Below the pieces are notes generated by a model, which saw only the letters and a program-made list of their open reading frames with translations, had not been told where the DNA came from and made no database searches. Position numbers and translations under genes: made by a program. A stretch of 64,000 nt of DNA from Pseudomonas pharyngis (GTDB taxonomy: Bacteria > Pseudomonadota > Gammaproteobacteria > Pseudomonadales > Pseudomonadaceae): the NCBI RefSeq assembly GCF_021602345.1, contig NZ_BQID01000005.1, forward strand, positions 62,001 through 126,000. Reading direction: 5' to 3'. This document shows positions 1 to 6,924 of the stretch, one piece after another. The stretch's first letter is position 1. Each line of letters begins with the position of its first letter.

Positions 1-744
1 CGTCTGCTCCTGTCGGCAGTGAGGGCAGTTGATGTGAAACTTGAGCAGGTACGGCGACTCTTCAACGGCCTTGGTGATCTGGCAGGACCCAGCGCGCTTT
101 GGTGTTGAACCGCGAATTGACTTCGGATAGATCGCGCCGTTGAGTCGCTTGTCGCCCAGAGTGATTGGCGCGCCCTCGCCTTCAACGCTTTCGTCGAAGT
201 TCGACAGCTCGTCGTAGATCACCTCGTCGGCGGATTTCTCGCGGTAATTCCGCGAAGCCTTGCCGCCGCGGATCCACAGCGTGCGGCGGTTGGCGAAGAT
301 CTTCTGGTCCAGCGTGTTATCGCTGTGCTTTTTCCCGAACCACGGTGCCAGGTCGCCCAGCACCGGAACGTCACGGATCATGCCGTTGACGTGGCTCTTG
401 CTGATGTCCTCGGCGTCCGGGTCAGTCGGGCTCCACATCATCACGTTGCGGCGCTTGTGCTGAATCTTGTAGCCGATGTTCGCCATCAACAGCTTGGTGT
501 AACCGATCCGCGCCGACTTGATGAAGTTGACGACGTTGATCAGGTCGTTGCCCATGCTGTTCAGGATCGCAACCTGAAACGGCTCCGTCGTCCACTTGCC
601 TTCGTTATACGAGGACTCGGCCGACATGTAGAAGTTTGCGTCTGCCCATTCAACCGCCGTCTGCGGTGGTTCTTTGTAGAGCGCCTGAAGTCCTAGCTTG
701 ATCGACTTGCGAAGGTCATTCAGCCATGGACTCAACGTACTCAT
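1..744 (-). CDS. Phage terminase large subunit, GpA family (partial, C-terminus beyond window)
   Basis: The first 248 codons of a GpA-type packaging ATPase/nuclease are present; the rest lies left of position 1. Recognisable stretches are QTAVEWAD near residue 26, a phosphate-binding loop region KSARIGYTK near residues 73-81, and an acidic Walker-B-like stretch VIYDELSNFDE followed by GDKR and IRGSTPK. The ATG at 744 (MSTLSPWLNDL) overlaps the end of the small-subunit gene by 29 bases, as is common for nu1/A pairs. The enzyme cuts concatemeric DNA at cos and powers packaging into the prohead. Family assignment is by motif memory. Confidence 0.9.
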   Translation of the reverse strand, partial: MSTLSPWLNDLRKSIKLGLQALYKEPPQTAVEWADANFYMSAESSYNEGKWTTEPFQVAILNSMGNDLINVVNFIKSARIGYTKLLMANIGYKIQHKRRNVMMWSPTDPDAEDISKSHVNGMIRDVPVLGDLAPWFGKKHSDNTLDQKIFANRRTLWIRGGKASRNYREKSADEVIYDELSNFDESVEGEGAPITLGDKRLNGAIYPKSIRGSTPKRAGSCQITKAVEESPYLLKFHINCPHCRQEQT

Positions 745-1261
745 CTAATAATTCCGGAAGTTGCTCGCCAAAGCTGGCGGCAATGTTTCGAGCGAGCGCG
801 ATCTCTCGCTCGACCGACTCGATGATCCGAGGGTCAACCTCCGGGTGACGTCGAGTGACGGTCTTGCCGACTGTGTCCAGTTTCGAGCCGATTTGTGCGG
901 CGATTTTGGCAAGGGCGAATGTTGCGAATGGGACCGGGACCAGCTGCCTGTCCAGCACCTGGTTCTTCTTCTCCTGGGCGATGCGTTGGGCGGCGGTCAA
1001 CCCGCGGCGCTCCTCGAGCAGCTTGTACTCGATCAGCGGATCGAGACCTTCGGTTCCCTCACCCGCTGGTTGCTGCTTCCGTTGCGCGTGTTCAACGCGG
1101 TTTTCGACCACGTTCTGCACGGTGTAGAACGCCTCTCGACCAATGCGTGCGACAGGCGCAACTCCCCATTTGTCAAAGGCTTGCGGCGAAATCCCCAGGC
1201 TCGAAGCCATCTCGGATTTGTTCAACCAGCCGCGCTGTTTGGTTGTTTCGTTTTTGGCCAT
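716..1261 (-). CDS. Phage terminase small subunit, Nu1-like
   Basis: This 181-residue protein has an N-terminal winged-helix-like segment (LNKSEMASSLGISPQAFDKW, residues about 13-32) typical of Nu1-type DNA-recognition subunits. A charged helical middle and C-terminus follow (ERRGLTAAQRIAQEKK), suited to binding the large subunit. The start at 1261 (MAKNETTKQRG) is preferred over an upstream in-frame start because it begins at the conserved domain and has a purine-rich stretch upstream. It would bind cos and direct the large subunit encoded in the overlapping downstream gene. Confidence 0.85.
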   Translation of the reverse strand: MAKNETTKQRGWLNKSEMASSLGISPQAFDKWGVAPVARIGREAFYTVQNVVENRVEHAQRKQQPAGEGTEGLDPLIEYKLLEERRGLTAAQRIAQEKKNQVLDRQLVPVPFATFALAKIAAQIGSKLDTVGKTVTRRHPEVDPRIIESVEREIALARNIAASFGEQLPELLDEYVESMAE

Positions 1262-1385
1262 GATTAAACAACAACCAACCCCTGAAAAAAGGTCATACAT
1301 ATTTGGTGGGCGGGGCCCGAATTACCCGCAAGGGGCTGGGGTCGCGGGAAGGACCCAAAGGGGGGGTGCCCCACCGCCCTGCCCG
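1262..1385. other. Candidate cos region upstream of terminase small subunit
   Basis: This 124-base non-coding gap is rich in G and C runs. On the minus strand it contains CGCGACC followed 9 bases later by TTGCGGGT. In lambda-type phages cos lies just upstream of nu1 in packaging direction, which is where this gap is. The lambda nicking site also contains GCGACC and CGCGGGT. Position and base composition are observed; cos identity is inference. Confidence 0.35.
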
Positions 1386-2129
1386 TCAGCCCCGGGCTGA
1401 CGACAGCGCCTGATCCATCGCGCTGGCGAACTCTCGCTCTCGGTTCGCCTTCACGATGTTGTCTGCGATCTTGTAGAACGGAATGATCACTCGATACCCA
1501 GGCTCGCTGTCACTGAAGACAAAGACGGGCCGAACGGCATCACCGAATGCCGTCTTCCTCTTTTCCCAGATACCCTGTGTACCATCTACATCGCCGGCGA
1601 AATACTTGTCGGCGTTGCCCTTGCGCTTGCTGCGTTTGCTGCCTGTGGCATTGGCCTGCACACCACTGACCGTCTCAGCCGCACCAAGACCTGACAGGAT
1701 CTTCATGATCGTGCCTCGTGGTACGTTCCCGAATTGATTGAGTGCAGATGGTGCAGGGATTGCGTACTGCCCTGGCTTCATGAGGCCTTTAGCAATCAGC
1801 GCTTTCTCGAATCGTTTATGTGGCCTGCGTCCACCCTTCACTACCTGCTGAAGATAGGTGTCAGCAGGTACGCCAGATGTCCACGCATCCTTAAAGAAGG
1901 TTCGCGACTCTGGCTTGCCCTTCTTGGCGACCTGCACATATAGGCTGTTCATGGTGGTGTTGGTCGGCTGGTCCAGGCGCTGCCGCATAACGGATAGCTC
2001 GCCTTTCTTCACCAACACGGCCAATCGGGTGGCCATTAGCGCAAATGCGAAAGGCAACTGCTTGGCGCCCAATGTACGCAGCGCTTTAGACAGCTCTTCC
2101 ACTGTGGTGCTGGCACTGATACCTACCAT
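1386..2129 (-). CDS. Phage protein of unknown function
   Basis: This 247-residue protein lies between the holin-like genes and the terminase genes. It is basic in the middle (GGRRPHKRFEKAL; TGSKRSKRKGNADKYF) and has no signal peptide or membrane segment. The C-terminal stretch PGYRVIIPFYKIADNIVKANRER and the overall look recall small head-tail or tail-assembly proteins of siphoviruses, but I do not recognise a named family. The leftward direction and location put it in the late transcript controlled by the Q-like antiterminator. Confidence 0.75.
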   Translation of the reverse strand: MVGISASTTVEELSKALRTLGAKQLPFAFALMATRLAVLVKKGELSVMRQRLDQPTNTTMNSLYVQVAKKGKPESRTFFKDAWTSGVPADTYLQQVVKGGRRPHKRFEKALIAKGLMKPGQYAIPAPSALNQFGNVPRGTIMKILSGLGAAETVSGVQANATGSKRSKRKGNADKYFAGDVDGTQGIWEKRKTAFGDAVRPVFVFSDSEPGYRVIIPFYKIADNIVKANREREFASAMDQALSSARG

Positions 2130-2144
2130 GCCTCACCTCATCTA

Positions 2145-2492
2145 TCAGCCTTTGGGTTGATTGTCAGGCGCATGGTCTTTATTGCAACCCAGGCAATGTT
2201 CGCAATTGAGTGTTCGGCACAACCAGGCCTTCACCCGCTGCCACCAGATGACCATGAAGATGTGTCGCATACCGGCAAGAGCCAGCGAAACGTGCAGCGT
2301 GATCCCGGCAGTGGTCGGCCCCATCACGAAGATGGTCTGCTCACGGCTCATCACAACGAAACCGCTGATGGCGATCGCCGAATAGATCAGCTTGCCGATG
2401 ACGCCGTCCCGCACTTTCCCGCTCAGAACACACCAGGTCGCCCACAAGGCAATTAAGCCGCAAGCTATGGAGTTGATCAGTTCGTAACTCAT
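2145..2492 (-). CDS. Phage small membrane protein, holin-like
   Basis: This 115-residue protein has about three hydrophobic segments: roughly residues 3-23, 32-50 and 55-85. A cysteine-rich, charged C-terminal tail follows (CEHCLGC). Its start overlaps the stop of the upstream holin gene by four bases (ATGA), indicating translational coupling. Two adjacent small membrane proteins next to a Q-type antiterminator fit a lysis cassette in which one is the holin and the other an antiholin or second holin. Function is inferred from topology and position. No endolysin was found in the window. Confidence 0.7.
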   Translation of the reverse strand: MSYELINSIACGLIALWATWCVLSGKVRDGVIGKLIYSAIAISGFVVMSREQTIFVMGPTTAGITLHVSLALAGMRHIFMVIWWQRVKAWLCRTLNCEHCLGCNKDHAPDNQPKG

Positions 2493-2818
2493 GGTGGATT
2501 ACCTCCGCCGAACCTCTGGCGGATCAGCGCCCAAAGGTCCGCGGCTTTGATGGCGCGATTGATCGCTGCCAAGAGTGAGCCGCCGAAGGTGCCAAGAAGA
2601 AAACCGATGCCGGCGACGATGCTCGGCTCAGTCACACCGAGATATGCGCTGACCATGCCTGTCAGATACAAGGAACAGGCCACTCCAGTGACCAAAAATA
2701 TCGCCCAGGCTCGCCAATCAGTGAGATCGTCCTTGTGCCACCAACTCGCAACGATGGCACCAATCAAGCCCGCGATCAGCCACTCAGCTTTGTCGAACAG
2801 GCGATGCAGAAGATCCAT
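2489..2818 (-). CDS. Phage holin
   Basis: This 109-residue protein has an amphipathic N-terminus (MDLLHRLFDKAEW) and three or four predicted membrane spans: near residues 13-27, 37-56, 66-80 and possibly 80-92. The architecture matches Pseudomonas siphophage holins, which make membrane lesions that release endolysin. It is the first gene after the two terminators downstream of the Q-like gene and overlaps the next membrane gene by ATGA. The start at 2818 has GGAG about ten bases upstream. Confidence 0.75.
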   Translation of the reverse strand: MDLLHRLFDKAEWLIAGLIGAIVASWWHKDDLTDWRAWAIFLVTGVACSLYLTGMVSAYLGVTEPSIVAGIGFLLGTFGGSLLAAINRAIKAADLWALIRQRFGGGNPP

Positions 2819-2905
2819 GCGCTCGACTCCGACTGCATGACTAAATATGAATCGGCCCCAACAGCACTCCCAGCTCGGAGCAATGGGTGTGGTGGAGCCG
2901 AAAAC

Positions 2906-2932
2906 GAAAAAGCCCCGGCAAATGCCGAGGCT
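2906..2932 (-). terminator. Rho-independent terminator, upstream of lysis genes (distal of two)
   Basis: Read on the minus strand, AGCCTCGGCA pairs with TGCCGGGGCT around a TT loop and runs into TTTTT. It lies between the Q-like gene and the holin, the place of the lambda tR' terminator that Q overrides. Confidence 0.8.
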
Positions 2933-2950
2933 CTGTGAATTCTAGAAAGC

Positions 2951-2977
2951 AAAAAGCCCATCTCAGAGACGGGCTTT
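2951..2977 (-). terminator. Rho-independent terminator, downstream of Q-like gene (proximal of two)
   Basis: On the minus strand AAAGCCC pairs with GGGCTTT, with extra pairing inside the loop, followed by TTTTT. It is the first of two terminators separating Q from the lysis and packaging genes. A smaller CGGAAAAACCG hairpin lies just upstream (about 2983-2993). Confidence 0.75.
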
Positions 2978-3030
2978 GCACGCGGAAAAACCGCAAAGTA
3001 ACTGAAATCTATAGCCAGACCCCGGGCCTG

Positions 3031-3384
3031 TCAAGCGGCCTGACGACGAATATCGAGCGCGCCATCAATCCACGCGACTCCGGCCTTCCAGAGTTGCCGA
3101 GTCTTCTCTTCGCCGAACTTCATCTTCTTGCCGACCTCCATCAGCGACGCGTCCCGGCTCGTGTAGTAGCGCATCAGCACCTGGCCGCATTCCGGGTAAC
3201 GCTTCAGCAGACGACCCATCAGGCCGTCAATCATCAGCGCGTCGTCATCAGTGATCATCGGCGACAGGATCGTGTTCTCGCGGGAGGCGCAGCAGGACAC
3301 GCCAGAGCCCAGCACGACCCAGCGGCCCCAGTGCTCCAGCAGATCCTCGGCGGTGCGTTCTTTAAATGTTGGTGTGAAGGCCAT
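3031..3384 (-). CDS. Phage antitermination protein Q-like
   Basis: This 117-residue protein has the pattern of the Q-like antiterminators of Pseudomonas and enterobacterial lambdoid phages: AEDLLEHWGRWV near the N-terminus, then ITDDDALMIDGLMGRLLKR and a C-terminal helical repeat with a conserved tyrosine pair (RYYTSRDASL). Such proteins modify RNA polymerase so that it reads through a terminator upstream of the late genes. The placement fits, with the gene followed by two strong terminators and then the lysis genes. A strong AAAGGGGA ribosome site precedes the start. Confidence 0.85.
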   Translation of the reverse strand: MAFTPTFKERTAEDLLEHWGRWVVLGSGVSCCASRENTILSPMITDDDALMIDGLMGRLLKRYPECGQVLMRYYTSRDASLMEVGKKMKFGEEKTRQLWKAGVAWIDGALDIRRQAA

Positions 3385-3387
3385 GGT

Positions 3388-3594
3388 TCAATCCCCTTTG
3401 GCGGCAGAAGCCACCGAATGAAAAGCACGGCGACCAGCCCGCCCGAGGACTTTGTCCTGGCACGCATGAATAGCAGTGCAAAACTCTTGGCGTTCCATCG
3501 GATGCTCGACGGGCAGCTTCAAGTATTCGTTCCAAGCATCGCCGAGCATCTGCGCGACCTTCGCTTCGTGTTCGGTCAGTTCTGCGGTTCGCAT
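3388..3594 (-). CDS. Phage hypothetical protein
   Basis: This 68-residue, mostly helical protein (MRTAELTEHEAKVAQMLGDA) lies directly upstream of the Q-like gene. The ATG at 3594 is preferred over a TTG two codons upstream because AAAGGGGA sits at ideal spacing. No named domain is recognised. It belongs to the leftward early/middle operon. Confidence 0.7.
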   Translation of the reverse strand: MRTAELTEHEAKVAQMLGDAWNEYLKLPVEHPMERQEFCTAIHACQDKVLGRAGRRAFHSVASAAKGD

Positions 3595-3596
3595 GC

Positions 3597-3914
3597 TCAA
3601 TCCCCTTTGAAGGACGAGCCACCCGGCCCGCGCGTGTTGGTTTGCTGATACAGCTCAGCGGTGGACTTCGACGCACCCGGCAGAAGAATCGCAGGGCGAC
3701 CGCCCTGTCGGATCAGCATGCCGAGCTGAACGACCAGGTCGTCCACCGGCAGCGGCTCCAGCGTTTCGGCGTGAACCAGGCCAGACGCGTGGCAACCGAT
3801 GCAGTCGAGCTGATGAAACAGCCCTTTGACCAACCCCTTCCCGGCACAGGATGGGCAGTCAGTGAGCGGGATCTGGCGGCGCACAAAGGCGGGGCCGTGT
3901 GTTCTTTTATCCAT
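3597..3914 (-). CDS. Phage zinc-ribbon protein
   Basis: This 105-residue protein has two zinc-knuckle pairs, CPSC near residue 20 and CIGC near residue 39 (the latter in LDCIGCHASG). They resemble the DnaJ-like or phage Zn-ribbon proteins found before Q in many lambdoid nin regions. The start at 3914 has GGCGAGG eight bases upstream. The C-terminus is a short helical segment and a glycine-rich tail. Nucleic-acid or protein binding is plausible; no specific role can be assigned. Confidence 0.7.
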   Translation of the reverse strand: MDKRTHGPAFVRRQIPLTDCPSCAGKGLVKGLFHQLDCIGCHASGLVHAETLEPLPVDDLVVQLGMLIRQGGRPAILLPGASKSTAELYQQTNTRGPGGSSFKGD

Positions 3915-3930
3915 TTTTAAACCTCGCCTT

Positions 3931-5211
3931 TTATTGTTTCGTGATTTGGCTAGAAGCCGCGCCATTCAAGGCCTTGGCGGCATTCTGCGAATTTCCGTTT
4001 CTAGTCATGGTCAATCGGTGAATCAGGCTGAAACCCTTCCCGTCTAACCATTCGTGCCACTTGTTCAGAGCTTCGCGCTTGAGCAATTCGGCGGATGTGT
4101 GGATATAGGTCTGCACGTTGCGGGTCATCGTGTGGTTCACCAGCATCTCGCCGATGAGGAAGTCCACACCGAGGTCAGTCCAGCCGGTCCGGGCCACCTT
4201 GCGCAGGTCGTGGCTGGTCCACTCACCCTTGCCCAACCGGGTGAACACGGCGCAGGCCTGGCCATCACTCAGGCACCCACCCAACCGTGCTGGGAACACG
4301 AACGAGCCCTTGTAGCCCTTCCCTGCCTGCCAGTCCCTGTATCGTTCCAGCAGCGCGCAGACCTGCCGCGTCAGTGGCAACCGATGCTCGCAACGGGTCT
4401 TCGTGTTCTCGGCCGGGATGAACCACTCGCCCTGCTCACCCAAGGTCAGGTGCGCCCACCGAGCCATCCGGGTTTCACCGACCCGCGTACCGTGGCAGAG
4501 CATCATCAGAGCCAGCATGCAGTCCTGCGGTGCCCGCTCGAAGCCATCGGCAAGCTGTTCGATCACGTCCTCGAGCTGCACGGCGCGCAGGCGCGATGGT
4601 TTTGGCAGGATCCTGGCCTTGGTGAAGTCGGTGAACTTGAAGCCGGCGATCGGGTTGGTGTTGATCAGGCGCAGTTTCTCGGCCTGCCGCATGGCCACCA
4701 CCAGCACGCCCCACACAAGCCGGACGTAGGACAGCGAGAACTCGGCCTGCATCGGCCACATCAGTTGCTTGTCCAGGGTGAACCGGTCGAGATCGTCCAC
4801 CAACAGTTCGCCGAGGCGCGGCTTCAGGTGAAGGCTGATGATCGAAGTGTTGGTGGAGCGGCGCTTATCCGAAAGGCTGCGGTCAACGGCCTGCCGGGCG
4901 GCGAACCAGTCCAGCAACTGGCCAACGGTCTGCAGCGTGCCGGCCGATGCCGAGGCTTTTGGATCGGCGGCCAGGCGTTCGCGAATCTTCGGCAGCGCGT
5001 TGATCAACCCCTTCACCGGCAGATCAGGGAATCGGGCGATCTTTTCCCATTCCTTGCCGGACACCAGGTACCAGGTACCGCGCTCGCGGTTCTTGTGGAA
5101 GCGGAAGTAAACGCCCGGGAACCGCGCGTCGCGCATGTCACGGATATCGGTGTTAGCTGATTGCCGGCGGATCTCGGCGTCTGAAAATGTGGTCAGCAGG
5201 CTCTGGCTCAT
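3931..5211 (-). CDS. Tyrosine recombinase (second phage recombinase, nin region)
   Basis: This 426-residue protein keeps the full tyrosine recombinase catalytic set: Arg243 (HGTRVGETR), Lys271 (ENTKTRCEHRLPL), His334/Arg337 (SHDLRKVAR), His360 (LVNHTMTRN) and Tyr369 (QTYIHT). The N-terminal part has a DUF4102/arm-binding-like segment and a SAM-like core-binding domain. It is embedded in the leftward replication/lysis operon, overlapping the VRR-NUC gene by ATGA, and is not beside an att site. The integration enzyme is instead the 371-residue integrase near tRNA-Pro. It may resolve multimers, act in DNA processing or be a captured integrase. Confidence 0.88.
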   Translation of the reverse strand: MSQSLLTTFSDAEIRRQSANTDIRDMRDARFPGVYFRFHKNRERGTWYLVSGKEWEKIARFPDLPVKGLINALPKIRERLAADPKASASAGTLQTVGQLLDWFAARQAVDRSLSDKRRSTNTSIISLHLKPRLGELLVDDLDRFTLDKQLMWPMQAEFSLSYVRLVWGVLVVAMRQAEKLRLINTNPIAGFKFTDFTKARILPKPSRLRAVQLEDVIEQLADGFERAPQDCMLALMMLCHGTRVGETRMARWAHLTLGEQGEWFIPAENTKTRCEHRLPLTRQVCALLERYRDWQAGKGYKGSFVFPARLGGCLSDGQACAVFTRLGKGEWTSHDLRKVARTGWTDLGVDFLIGEMLVNHTMTRNVQTYIHTSAELLKREALNKWHEWLDGKGFSLIHRLTMTRNGNSQNAAKALNGAASSQITKQ

Positions 5212-5639
5212 GCGGCCACCACTGTGGGAGCGAGCCGAAGGTAGGCCCGAATCTGCTCCATCGCGTCGAAGTTCCCACGGCAGACGATGGCCAGATAACC
5301 CTGCTCGTTCAGTTTGCGCAGGCGCTCTTGCTGGCTGGCTGAAACAGCGGCGTCGTTCGGCGGTGTGGCCTTGAACTCGATGTACAGGCCGAAGTAACCG
5401 CCGCGCGCCATGCTCAGCACCAAGTCGGGAATTCCGGCCTTCACTCCCTGGGCTTTGAGTTTGGCCGCGACAGCCTTTACCCGGTGCCCGCCGTTCGGGA
5501 CGTGGTAGATCAGATCAAACACGACCGGGTAGCGCAGCTCAAGCTCACGCATCAGCGCAGCCTGCTCCTGCCCTTCCCGGTCAACTTGTGGCGCCCGGGC
5601 CGCTTTCTGCTTGAACAGCCTTGGTGTGAATGGCTTCAT
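5208..5639 (-). CDS. VRR-NUC domain nuclease
   Basis: This 143-residue protein carries the compact PD-(D/E)XK fold of VRR-NUC phage nucleases. Signature segments are HVPNGGHR (residues about 46-53), the catalytic GIPDLVLS with Asp near 72, and the Glu/Lys pair in GLYIEFKA (about 84-91). Stand-alone VRR-NUC proteins of phages cleave branched DNA such as Holliday junctions and replace RusA or NinG in the nin region. It overlaps both neighbours by ATGA, so it is translationally coupled. Confidence 0.88.
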   Translation of the reverse strand: MKPFTPRLFKQKAARAPQVDREGQEQAALMRELELRYPVVFDLIYHVPNGGHRVKAVAAKLKAQGVKAGIPDLVLSMARGGYFGLYIEFKATPPNDAAVSASQQERLRKLNEQGYLAIVCRGNFDAMEQIRAYLRLAPTVVAA

Positions 5640-5767
5640 CCGCGCTTACCCCGAACGATGCGTGCACGGCGAGCGAGCCGGCGAATGCCCCACAGGCAGC
5701 CACCGGACGCGACGAGCATGCCGCCGATGTACAGCTGCACCAGAATGCTTTCCAGATAAGCGATCAT
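5636..5767 (-). CDS. Small membrane peptide
   Basis: This 43-residue peptide (MIAYLESILVQLYIGGMLVA at its start) has one hydrophobic span at about residues 8-28 and an Arg-rich C-terminus. It overlaps the upstream and downstream genes by ATGA, which strongly supports translation despite its size. Function is unknown. Confidence 0.6.
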   Translation of the reverse strand: MIAYLESILVQLYIGGMLVASGGCLWGIRRLARRARIVRGKRG

Positions 5768-6066
5768 GCGACCCCCTTCACAGTGAGAATTCCGGCCCGG
5801 ATCAAGCCTTCGTGTGTTTCGGCGATGGCGCGCGGCATGTCGGACCAATCGACCTCGCCGGCGGCGCGGCCGTCGATGACGTCGTGACAGGCGCTGCAGG
5901 CGTACACCGCGACGGTGTCGAAGCCCTTCATGCCCATGCCTTTTTGCCCGCATGGCAGATGCGCGAGGACCGTGGTTTCCGGGTTGTGATTGCAGGTGCC
6001 CGGCATACGGACGGTGCAGTCCTGGCCACGAGCCGAGTTGCGCAGCTTCTTCGAACTCACTCGCAT
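5764..6066 (-). CDS. YbcO/DUF1364-type nuclease
   Basis: This 100-residue protein matches the DUF1364 (YbcO) pattern of lambdoid nin regions: KLRNSARGQDCTVR at the N-terminus, CNHNPETTVLAHL, then a second metal cluster YACSACHDVIDGR. These are small HNH-like zinc nucleases, probably acting in phage recombination. The start at 6066 (MRVSSKKLR) overlaps the previous gene by ten bases, and its stop overlaps the next start. Confidence 0.85.
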   Translation of the reverse strand: MRVSSKKLRNSARGQDCTVRMPGTCNHNPETTVLAHLPCGQKGMGMKGFDTVAVYACSACHDVIDGRAAGEVDWSDMPRAIAETHEGLIRAGILTVKGVA

Positions 6067-6266
6067 ACCGGTTTCCCCGTGACGACGTCGACCACTTCGA
6101 AGGTGCCCGGCCACATCCACGCGCCGTAGCGCTTGGCCATGGCCGAATCGGCGAACAGCGCCAGTGCGTGATCAGGTGGCGAGCTCAGGTCGACCTTGAA
6201 CGAGCAACAGAACACAGCCCAGCGGTAGGTTTCGATCTCAGGGACAGCGAGGCGGCGATCAGGCAT
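6057..6266 (-). CDS. Phage hypothetical protein
   Basis: This 69-residue protein (MPDRRLAVPEIETYRWAVFC) starts eight bases inside the end of the P-like gene and ends inside the start of the YbcO-like gene. The tight packing and leftward direction support expression. No named domain is recognised. Confidence 0.65.
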   Translation of the reverse strand: MPDRRLAVPEIETYRWAVFCCSFKVDLSSPPDHALALFADSAMAKRYGAWMWPGTFEVVDVVTGKPVCE

Positions 6267-6924
6267 GACGAACCCCACTCGAACGCATGGCGCGCAGCTC
6301 GGCCAATGCCCTATTTCCGACCTCAGGCGTCCGGCGACCATCAACACGGGCTGGCAATGCCAGCGGCATCTTTTGCAGCGGTAGGCCATCGATCAAGCGG
6401 CGCACAGTGATCACGTAGTTGCGCTCGAACAGCTTGCGCGCCAGCGAGGTTTCCAAACGGTTCAGGCTTTCGAAGCCCGACTCCTTGGCCGTGTGCCAGA
6501 TCGCGTCGTGCGACCAGTTCGCCTGTCCGGCCATCGACGGATGAACATTTCGGCACGCTTCGCGAAACGCCGTTTCGAGCGGCGGCAGGCCGAGCATTTC
6601 CGGGGTTGGCTGGCACAGATTGATGAACTTGCCGACGCTCGGTGCGAAGTCAGAGCCAAGCTTGCGGCACTGCTCGATGCCGAAGCGAATCTGCTCGATC
6701 GTCGTGATTTTCTCGGCCATGAACGCCTTGGTCCATGTGGCCTTAGCGGCGCTGGTGGCCTCTTTGTCAGGCCATGCCTGCTTCCACGCCGGGAAAATTG
6801 CCATCAGCTCGCGAAACAAGGCGTTGATGACCTGGACAGTTCCCGGGTCAGCCTTCACCGGCACCACCTCGGCCGACGATACGTTGGGCAACATTTGCAG
6901 CACATTCGAAACGGACTTCATCAC
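6259..6924 (-). CDS. Phage replication protein P-like (helicase loader)
   Basis: This 221-residue protein matches phage replication protein P. INALFRELMAIFPAWKQAWPD lies near residues 34-54, TWTKAFMAEKITTIEQIRFGIEQC in the middle, and FAPSVGKFINLC and HPSMAGQ further on. Lambda P binds the initiator O and host DnaB and loads the helicase at the origin. It follows the O-like initiator directly, overlapping by ATGA, the usual O-P arrangement. Confidence 0.88.
   Translation of the reverse strand: MMKSVSNVLQMLPNVSSAEVVPVKADPGTVQVINALFRELMAIFPAWKQAWPDKEATSAAKATWTKAFMAEKITTIEQIRFGIEQCRKLGSDFAPSVGKFINLCQPTPEMLGLPPLETAFREACRNVHPSMAGQANWSHDAIWHTAKESGFESLNRLETSLARKLFERNYVITVRRLIDGLPLQKMPLALPARVDGRRTPEVGNRALAELRAMRSSGVRHA

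Noticed and set aside
2776-2961. A 61-codon frame across the terminators upstream of the holin
   Set aside because: It overlaps two terminators and the holin start, and shows no lysis-protein features.
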